From the NCBI GenBank assembly GCA_946886925.1, contig CAMPJQ010000117.1:1-7576 (forward strand): 7,576 nucleotides of DNA. The letters are read 5' to 3'. A program made the translations under genes and the position numbers. Position 1 is the stretch's first letter. The number at the start of each line of letters is the position of its first letter. The DNA comes from an uncultured Terrimonas sp. GTDB taxonomy: Bacteria; Bacteroidota; Bacteroidia; Chitinophagales; Chitinophagaceae. Below the pieces are notes generated by a model, which ran no database searches, had not been told where the DNA came from, and saw only the letters and a program-made list of their open reading frames with translations. Shown in pieces: positions 1 through 4,615 of the stretch.

Positions 1-68
1 ATCCACCAGCAGTACCGGCCTATAAAGAGGCAACAGCAATTCTGAAAGAAGCAACAGAAGCATACTGA
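1..68 (+). CDS. C-terminal end of an unidentified protein (5' partial)
   Basis: The frame beginning at base 3 is open from the window edge to a TGA at 66-68, giving 21 complete codons before the stop. The peptide starts PPAVPAYKEA and continues as an Ala/Glu/Lys-rich, probably helical tail ending EATEAY. The other two plus-strand frames hit stops within the first 45 bases. The stop is followed within 5 bases by an inverted repeat (73-104), which fits the end of a transcription unit. Too little is visible to name a family. It is convergent with the DinB gene. It is called coding only because of the open frame, the plausible composition and the hairpin after the stop, so it could be chance. Confidence 0.4.
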   Translation, partial: PPAVPAYKEATAILKEATEAY

Positions 69-72
69 TTAA

Positions 73-104
73 TTTTACCATCTAATTTGTTTTGCATGGT
101 AAAA
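73..104. terminator. Inverted repeat between convergent genes, possible bidirectional terminator
   Basis: TTTTACCAT (73-81) is perfectly complementary to ATGGTAAAA (96-104), giving a 9-bp stem with a 14-nt loop. It sits in the 82-bp gap between the plus-strand stop at 68 and the minus-strand DinB stop at 151. The stem is AT-rich and has no long T-tract on either side, although the outer stem bases themselves provide short T runs. The right arm can instead pair with TTTACCA at 114-120, so two mutually exclusive hairpins are possible. The terminator role is inferred from position. Confidence 0.4.
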
Positions 105-150
105 GTAAAAAACTTTACCAATAAAACAAACTTTAAACGTAAAACAAATA

Positions 151-711
151 TTATTTCAAATGCCTTTTTGCCTGCAGCAGGTGCCGTTCGTTATGGGCTA
201 TTAAAAACCGGAATGTGTCACCAAGTTTCAGCCGCACCCATTTTGAAATGGATACGGGCACCCGGGTAGCATTAATATTGACTGCTTTTGCTTTCCGCAT
301 GTATATGATTAGTTGTTCCTGTTGTTCAATAAATTCTGCTATAACGGCCGGCGCATCCAGATCAACAACCGGAACATGATCTTTGGGCGACTTGTACTTC
401 TTTTTGGAACTGCCCGGTTGCATCATTTTAGTAAAATAGTTACCCAGCCATCCGCTTTTAAAGCTTTCAGCGGAAGCATTACCCGCCGGGCGATCAAGTG
501 CATCATTTATGGCAGGCAAATAGAATCTTCCGTAGCTGTTTAAGTGTGCCAGGCATTGGGCTATGCTCCAGCCGCCGTTTGAAGCAGGCTTTAATAGCAT
601 TTGTTCAGGCAGGTTCTGAAAAATGCAAACGGCTTCCGTAAGATGCTTTTCTGTTTCCCGCTCCAATGTGCTTAGTAACTCAAATTTTGATATTGCTTTC
701 ATTTGCTTCAT
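151..711 (-). CDS. DinB-superfamily putative metalloenzyme
   Basis: This 186-residue protein has the features of the DinB/YfiT-like four-helix bundle, in which three histidines bind a metal ion. The first motif is WSIAQCLAHLNSY, with the ligand candidate His56. The second is the C-terminal AHNERHLLQ, with His173 and His177 in the usual HxxxH arrangement. Residues 75-115 form a Lys/Ser/Gly-rich loop between the helices. No signal peptide is visible, so it is likely cytoplasmic. Family members include thiol-dependent transferases (bacillithiol or mycothiol) and many uncharacterised proteins, so no substrate can be given. The start at 711 is an ATG, and an alternative ATG lies three codons downstream (702). 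No Shine-Dalgarno sequence is seen. It follows the Crp/Fnr-type gene on the same strand after 64 bp, so the two may be co-transcribed. The stop is TAA at 151-153. Confidence 0.85.
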   Translation of the reverse strand: MKQMKAISKFELLSTLERETEKHLTEAVCIFQNLPEQMLLKPASNGGWSIAQCLAHLNSYGRFYLPAINDALDRPAGNASAESFKSGWLGNYFTKMMQPGSSKKKYKSPKDHVPVVDLDAPAVIAEFIEQQEQLIIYMRKAKAVNINATRVPVSISKWVRLKLGDTFRFLIAHNERHLLQAKRHLK

Positions 712-755
712 GTTTATTTATGATGCAAAATTGTATTGCCGCACAATGATAATTA

Positions 756-769
756 TTGGTAAATACCAA
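756..769. other. Short palindrome after the Crp-type gene
   Basis: TTGGTAAATACCAA is a palindrome with a 2-nt centre, six bases past the stop codon of the regulator gene and upstream of the DinB gene. As RNA it could form only a small 5-bp hairpin with a 4-nt loop and no T-tract, so strong termination is unlikely. It could also be a DNA-binding site for a dimeric regulator controlling DinB. The sequence alone does not decide between these. Confidence 0.25.
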
Positions 770-775
770 CATTTT

Positions 776-1360
776 TCAAATCCTTATTTTATTGATGAGT
801 TTGCTGAAATTGGTGGGATCTATTCCCAGGTAATTGGCCAGGTATTTATGGGGTATCAACTGTAAAATATGCGGACTACGCTGTAAAAGTGTTCTGAACT
901 TATCTTCCGAAGAATAACATTGTATTTCTACCAATCGCTCCAGTAAACCTGATAAAGCATTGGTTACACCCAGGCGAACCATGGTTTCAACAGCGGGCCT
1001 GTTTTTCATGATGGTTTCTACCTCAATGTATGCAGCCCTTAAAAAAGCTGAAGGGGTAAGTGTTTCATAAAAATAGCGGGAAGCCTGCCGCAGCATCATA
1101 GCGTCCAGAACGCCGCCAAAAGAAGGGGCATACGTAAAAACGAGTGTAGCTTCCCTGTCCTGTTCATCGCAATAATATATTCTTTGCACACCTTCCAGAA
1201 CAAAATATAAATATTTTTCTTTTTCACCGGCAGCGGTAATGATCTCTTTTCTTTTTGCTGAAAATGGCTGCCAGATCCCGGTAAATGCATGCCAGTCTTC
1301 ATCAGGCAATGGATACACAGCCTGGATCAATTGCCTGAGTTGTACAAGTTGTTCCTGCAT
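776..1360 (-). CDS. Crp/Fnr-family transcriptional regulator
   Basis: The 194-residue protein is the usual size for the short Bacteroidota Crp/Fnr regulators. Residues about 20-115 fit a cyclic-nucleotide-binding beta-barrel: KEIITAAGEKEKYLYFVLEGVQRIYY is followed by the strand ATLVFTYAP. A long dimerisation helix follows at about 115-150. The C-terminal residues 167-194 (QLIPHKYLANYLGIDPTNFSKL) form a helix-turn-helix typical of the group, ending abruptly after INKIRI. The phosphate-binding cassette reads FGGVLDAMMLRQASRYF and lacks the GE...RxA signature of cAMP-binding Crp, so binding of cAMP is doubtful and the ligand is unknown. No Fnr-type N-terminal cysteine cluster is present. ATG at 1360-1358; no Shine-Dalgarno sequence. 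It is divergent from the thioesterase gene, with 107 bp to that gene's preferred start, and upstream of DinB. It may control either neighbour, which is inferred from position only. Confidence 0.9.
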   Translation of the reverse strand: MQEQLVQLRQLIQAVYPLPDEDWHAFTGIWQPFSAKRKEIITAAGEKEKYLYFVLEGVQRIYYCDEQDREATLVFTYAPSFGGVLDAMMLRQASRYFYETLTPSAFLRAAYIEVETIMKNRPAVETMVRLGVTNALSGLLERLVEIQCYSSEDKFRTLLQRSPHILQLIPHKYLANYLGIDPTNFSKLINKIRI

Positions 1361-1428
1361 TGAAAAAATGTGTCAGCAATATTAAAAATAATCAATGAAC
1401 AGGGTTATATTATTGCAGTGAAAACAAT

Positions 1429-1436
1429 TAAGTTTG
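1429..1436 (+). promoter_or_regulatory. Bacteroidota-type -7 promoter element
   Basis: TAAGTTTG matches the TAnnTTTG -7 consensus of Bacteroidota sigma-ABfr promoters exactly. A matching TTG at the expected -33 distance is not evident: the nearest, at 1413-1415, is too close. Transcription from this element would begin near 1441-1445. That is at the TTG codon 1444, but about 25 bases before the ATG at 1468, and this supports the ATG as the thioesterase start. Confidence 0.4.
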
Positions 1437-1467
1437 ATTTCTTTTGAAAAATATAATATCACCGGTC

Positions 1468-1914
1468 ATGCCAAATATCTGGTTTAAAAAGGAATTTTCG
1501 CTTCAAAATCTACAGTCTATGAGCGCCGGAACGATGGGGGAGCATATTGGTATTGTGTTCACTGAAATTGGTGACGATTATTTAAAGGCCACTATGCCCG
1601 TGGATCACCGTACCCGCCAGCCTTACGGCTTATTGCATGGTGGTGCATCCGTTGCACTGGCAGAAACACTGGGAAGTGTGGCTTCATCGCTGGTTTTAGA
1701 TACGAATGTATTTATTTGTGTAGGACTGGAAATCAATGCCAATCATATCCGCAGTGCCCGTCAGGGATTCGTTACAGGCATAGCATCACCCATACATCTG
1801 GGCTCTTCCACCCATGTGTGGGATATAAAAATTTATGATGACAGAGAAAGGTTGCTTTGCATCAGCCGCCTTACAGTAGCTATTTTAAAAGGGAAGGATA
1901 TACCGTTTACATAA
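1468..1914 (+). CDS. Hotdog-fold acyl-CoA thioesterase, YdiI/MenI-like
   Basis: The product hydrolyses an acyl- or aryl-CoA thioester. It closely resembles the PaaI/YdiI branch of hotdog thioesterases, which includes 1,4-dihydroxy-2-naphthoyl-CoA hydrolase of menaquinone synthesis. The core motif YGLLHGGASVALAETLGS carries Gln51, His57 and Glu66 (148-residue numbering), with the same spacing as the YdiI catalytic residues Gln48, His54 and Glu63. The downstream VGLEINANHIR, SPIHLGSSTHVWDIKI and SRLTVAIL match the family's later strands. It has no signal peptide, so it is cytoplasmic. The frame is also open to a TTG at 1444, giving 156 residues. I prefer the ATG at 1468 because the -7 element at 1429-1436 would leave almost no leader for the TTG, and related proteins start close to the NIWF segment. 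It is transcribed alone and divergent from the Crp-type gene. The exact substrate is not determined; MenI activity is plausible because Bacteroidota use menaquinone. Confidence 0.88.
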   Translation: MPNIWFKKEFSLQNLQSMSAGTMGEHIGIVFTEIGDDYLKATMPVDHRTRQPYGLLHGGASVALAETLGSVASSLVLDTNVFICVGLEINANHIRSARQGFVTGIASPIHLGSSTHVWDIKIYDDRERLLCISRLTVAILKGKDIPFT

Positions 1915-1948
1915 GCTTTGTTTTAGATTTTGGATAATAAAAGCACAA

Positions 1949-1966
1949 GGCCGCATTAGCGCGGCC
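1949..1966. terminator. GC-rich hairpin between convergent genes
   Basis: GGCCGC (1949-1954) pairs with GCGGCC (1961-1966) around a 6-nt loop. It lies in the 151-bp gap between the convergent thioesterase (ends 1914) and lipoprotein (ends 2066) genes. On the minus strand the stem is followed after a few bases by a T-rich run (GCTTTTATTATCC), which suits a terminator for the lipoprotein gene. On the plus strand the following sequence is only mildly T-rich. The rest of the gap, 1967-2065, shows no other feature I can support. Confidence 0.55.
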
Positions 1967-2065
1967 CCATACTTCTTCAACAATAACCACCGAGTCAATG
2001 TGGCTGCAACAAACTCCGGTACATTCACATCACTTTTATCCTAGCTGCAATATTCTCAAAAATTA

Positions 2066-4480
2066 TCATGGTATTGTAACACAGGTTTCACCCCAAACGG
2101 GAACGTCATAACAAACATCTAAGGTCCTTTTATCCCAATCAGGTTTTAAGGTAATATCAATACCCTCTCCGGCAAGCGTGGCGCTTCCTGTCAGGCCTAT
2201 ATTTGAGGAAGTAATTGTAGCGCCAAGTGAAAGTGCCAAAGGCCCCTTTTCCAGGTCGGAAGATCCTGAAAGCTTAAAATTATTTATTCCATAGTAGAAA
2301 CCAGACACAGCCATCTTTGCAAAATAGAGATCCATATTTCCGCTTAAGGTTACTCCGGTATTACTGGCGACAATTTTGCCTTTGAGAAAATTAAAATAAT
2401 GCCCCGCAATTGGTAAACTAAAATCAGAACTACCTTCAAGTTTTATTGAGTTAGATGTAATATCGCCTACCAATAAAGCATCCCCGAAAGGAGCCATTTC
2501 AAATACTGCGGCAAAGTTTACTCCTTTCTTTTTAGAAATGATTATTTGGTTGTCAGATTGAAAAGCGAGCGAAGTAGAGCCGAAAGAAACAGATCCTACC
2601 TTTATTTTTCCTACCAGTTCAATATCATCACGTGTAAATCTTCCTTTCACCGAAGCCCAACCCAAATAAGGAACATTTATCCTTCCTTCCAGAAAAAGTC
2701 CGTTGGAATCATCCAGCGTAAATTTCATATCGGCTGTCGGAAGTTTCACACCATTGGCTAAAGTCAATTGCGTACCTGCCTTCAGCATGCCGGAAAAGCT
2801 GGTTTTTCCATCCGTAACTTTCCCCTTTACGTCTGCCATACCCAGATCAAACGGAAGCTTTACGCTGCCATGAAATGTGAGACCGCTATCAGAACTGGCG
2901 TTAATCTTCAAATGACTGCTCACTAAGTTTATATCGTTCATTACCGTGAAGTCCTGGCTGGTTTCCATATCCAGCGAAAAACCTGTGGTGCTGAGCGTAC
3001 CTGCCATATCGCCGTCTATATGAAAGGGACCTACATCAATATCGGAAGTGGCGCCCATTTCTATTCCATCTAATGAAACATAGAAAAATGCATTCCCGAG
3101 CTCTAAATCACCATAACTCGGAACATGTACCCTGGCGCCCCCTTCCAGGTATATACTGTAATCGTCTTTGGTAGGGCCTGCACTGATGTAAAAAAATTGC
3201 TGTGTGGCGGGTGGCGGAAAGACAGGAATATATTTTTTGATTTTTTCACCGAAAATGTCCGTAGCTAAAGGGGCTTTTGTTAACCCCCCAAAGCGGAAGT
3301 ATGAGGGTACATTACCTGCATCTTCAACAGTTCCGGGAAATTGTATTTGCAAAGTTGCCTGCGCCAGTTCCATATTAATATCCGCATTAAAAACATCTTT
3401 GCCTACAATGTCGTTAATGGTTCCCAGGCTATTGAGTAGCTCCGAAAAATATTTATTTCCTCCAAATCTAAGCTTGCCGTTAAAGTTCATCATGTAACCG
3501 CCTTCATACGCATTATTTAAGTAGTCTAACAAGCTGCCCTGAGAAAAATCACCAAGGTTTGTTATTATAGCCGGTTGGTGCAGATATTCTTCTCCAATGA
3601 TGTTCAACATTCCATTCGTGTAGGGTACGGGTATGCCGGGTTCATCCATTTTTACAAAATAATTAGAAGGTGAGCTTTCAAAACCGGACATGCCATATTT
3701 GGTTCGGAAGAAATCTTTGTGGATTACCGGGAAATCATAAGCCTTAGATTTAAACGATCCCTGGCTAGACAATCCGATCATGGCCTTGAAGGCAATAGGG
3801 TTATTGTCATTTAGCGTGTTGGTGAAATGGGTAAGGAAAGCCCCCGCCAGCCCCGGTGGATTTGAATAAATGGGATCTTCGGGCATTGAAATGTCTGCTT
3901 TCATCATTATAGATGGATCTAAGGGATCTAAATAAAAGTCTGCAAAGTGATATACCAGTGAATTCAGTTTTTGCTTTAATTCAAAAAAACTGCCCTGGGT
4001 ATCGTCAAACGGTTTAAAATGAAGGTACCAGGTGTCAGAGGTAAGGGGCAATTCGGTATGGTAGGTGTCCATATAATATTGCCCGGTCTGGTATTCAATA
4101 TGTGCTTTTATTTTTTCCCATGTAAAGGTTTTGAGCATTTCCGCAAAAACGCCTACATCAGGAAACTCCGCCATTCCGATACCTCTTATTGCAGCAACAG
4201 ACCCATTTGAAGCAGTATCAATCTCAAAATCACCAATACCAAGCCCGAATGCTTTTCCAGTACTGGACTGGGCAAGAAGTTCGCCGTTAAATTTGTATCC
4301 TGTTTGAGTCTGCGTGATTTTACTGGATTTGATAATAAAATCTGCTTTTTGGGTTGCCTGACTTTTAAGTTCTATCGTTTGGGGTGGCCCTGCCAGATCA
4401 TCTGTTTTTTGGCAGGAACTGCAATAAATAATGAATAGCGCAATGGCGACAATTTTTGAAATACGGTTAATTGTGTTCAT
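2066..4480 (-). CDS. Large predicted surface-exposed lipoprotein with beta-strand repeats, unknown family
   Basis: I do not recognise this 804-residue protein. Residues 1-23 are a lipoprotein signal peptide: Arg6/Lys9, a hydrophobic stretch VAIALFII, then CSSC with Cys23 as the likely lipidated residue. The residues that follow, QKTDD, resemble the lipoprotein export signal (near QKDDE) described in Capnocytophaga, so display on the cell surface is predicted. Residues about 40-430 are mixed, with many aromatic and acidic residues. From about 430 to the end the sequence is beta-rich with recurring units of the type GLxxxGxxxxPxxLGxAxVKGxV, clearest at 531-571 and 591-631 and weaker near 705-743. 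Apart from Cys20 and Cys23 the only cysteines are Cys790 and Cys800 near the C-terminus, probably a disulfide. The ATG at 4480 gives a complete signal peptide. It lies 128 bp downstream of the hybrid kinase gene on the same strand. A structural, adhesive or ligand-binding role is possible, and no enzymatic motif was seen. Confidence 0.85.
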   Translation of the reverse strand: MNTINRISKIVAIALFIIYCSSCQKTDDLAGPPQTIELKSQATQKADFIIKSSKITQTQTGYKFNGELLAQSSTGKAFGLGIGDFEIDTASNGSVAAIRGIGMAEFPDVGVFAEMLKTFTWEKIKAHIEYQTGQYYMDTYHTELPLTSDTWYLHFKPFDDTQGSFFELKQKLNSLVYHFADFYLDPLDPSIMMKADISMPEDPIYSNPPGLAGAFLTHFTNTLNDNNPIAFKAMIGLSSQGSFKSKAYDFPVIHKDFFRTKYGMSGFESSPSNYFVKMDEPGIPVPYTNGMLNIIGEEYLHQPAIITNLGDFSQGSLLDYLNNAYEGGYMMNFNGKLRFGGNKYFSELLNSLGTINDIVGKDVFNADINMELAQATLQIQFPGTVEDAGNVPSYFRFGGLTKAPLATDIFGEKIKKYIPVFPPPATQQFFYISAGPTKDDYSIYLEGGARVHVPSYGDLELGNAFFYVSLDGIEMGATSDIDVGPFHIDGDMAGTLSTTGFSLDMETSQDFTVMNDINLVSSHLKINASSDSGLTFHGSVKLPFDLGMADVKGKVTDGKTSFSGMLKAGTQLTLANGVKLPTADMKFTLDDSNGLFLEGRINVPYLGWASVKGRFTRDDIELVGKIKVGSVSFGSTSLAFQSDNQIIISKKKGVNFAAVFEMAPFGDALLVGDITSNSIKLEGSSDFSLPIAGHYFNFLKGKIVASNTGVTLSGNMDLYFAKMAVSGFYYGINNFKLSGSSDLEKGPLALSLGATITSSNIGLTGSATLAGEGIDITLKPDWDKRTLDVCYDVPVWGETCVTIP
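2657..2890 (-). repeat. Protein-level internal repeat within the lipoprotein
   Basis: Two segments of the lipoprotein align over about 41 residues with a 60-residue period. Residues 531-571 read DSGLTFHGSVKLPFDLG then ADVKGKV; residues 591-631 read DSNGLFLEGRINVPYLG then ASVKGRF. Shared positions include Asp-Ser, Gly-Leu, a Gly before the next strand, the Pro, Leu-Gly and the Val-Lys-Gly. The alternating hydrophobic pattern suggests paired beta-strands. A weaker copy is at residues 705-743. The DNA itself is diverged, so this is an old duplication. Confidence 0.6.
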
Positions 4481-4495
4481 GACTCGTGTTGTTTA

Positions 4496-4522
4496 GAAAT
4501 TGAAGGCATTATTTTCAATTTC
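4496..4522. promoter_or_regulatory. Perfect 9-bp inverted repeat before the lipoprotein start
   Basis: GAAATTGAA (4496-4504) and TTCAATTTC (4514-4522) are perfect reverse complements separated by 9 bp. The repeat begins 15 bases before the lipoprotein ATG and touches the candidate -7 element at 4522-4529. It would cover the expected transcription start. It could be an operator for a dimeric protein or a hairpin in the mRNA leader affecting translation. AT-rich sequence makes chance repeats more likely. Confidence 0.4.
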
Positions 4523-4529
4523 AAAATAA
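4522..4529 (-). promoter_or_regulatory. Candidate -7 promoter element for the lipoprotein gene
   Basis: On the minus strand this reads TTATTTTG, matching TAnnTTTG at all constrained positions except the second. It lies 42 bases before the ATG at 4480. No TTG-type -33 element is visible at the expected distance, around 4549-4555, which would suit a promoter that needs an activator. Confidence 0.3.
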
Positions 4530-4557
4530 CATCAGCATCAGACCTAAGAATGTACCG

Positions 4558-4587
4558 TATGTTGCAAAGGATATAAGATATGTTGCA
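4558..4587. promoter_or_regulatory. Direct repeats with 21-bp period, candidate AraC-type operator
   Basis: TATGTTGCA occurs at 4558-4566 and again at 4579-4587, an offset of exactly 21 bp or two helical turns, so both copies face the same side of the helix. On the minus strand each reads TGCAACATA. No further copy of this 9-mer was found by eye in the window. The pair lies upstream of the candidate -7 element for the lipoprotein gene, centred roughly 47 and 68 bp before the expected transcription start. AraC itself binds tandem half-sites 21 bp apart, and the neighbouring kinase carries an AraC-type DNA-binding domain. The match in geometry is seen; binding is inferred. Confidence 0.45.
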
Positions 4588-4589
4588 TG

Positions 4590-4615
4590 AGGCTGATTTT
4601 CAATGGAATCAGCCT
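4590..4615 (-). terminator. Hairpin overlapping the hybrid kinase stop codon
   Basis: AGGCTGATT (4590-4598) and AATCAGCCT (4607-4615) form a perfect 9-bp stem with an 8-nt loop. The kinase stop codon TGA at 4611-4609 lies inside the stem. No T-tract follows on the minus strand, so it is not a textbook intrinsic terminator. It may instead cause partial termination or protect the 3' end of the kinase mRNA, allowing different expression of the two genes. Confidence 0.45.

Noticed and set aside
114..763. TTTACCAATAA at 114-124 and its reverse complement at 753-763 flank the DinB gene like inverted terminal repeats.
   Set aside because: Only 11 bp match with no extension. In a window this size several 11-bp matches are expected by chance, and there are no transposase or target-site duplications.
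1376..1416. GCAATA and TATTGC form an inverted repeat in the Crp-thioesterase divergent gap.
   Set aside because: The arms are only 6 bp and separated by 29 bp in AT-rich DNA, so it is too weak to call an operator.
1444..1467. A TTG start for the thioesterase, adding eight residues.
   Set aside because: It falls at the expected transcription start from the TAAGTTTG element, and the extra residues have no counterpart in the remembered family pattern. The ATG at 1468 fits better.
1915..2040. A minus-strand open frame through the convergent gap reads protein-like (DKSDVNVPEFVAAT and onward).
   Set aside because: It continues only as antisense of the thioesterase gene, overlaps the hairpin at 1949-1966, and matches no family I recognise.
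4530..4541. CATCAG occurs twice in tandem near the lipoprotein promoter.
   Set aside because: It is a two-copy 6-bp repeat with no other support and is easily explained by chance.
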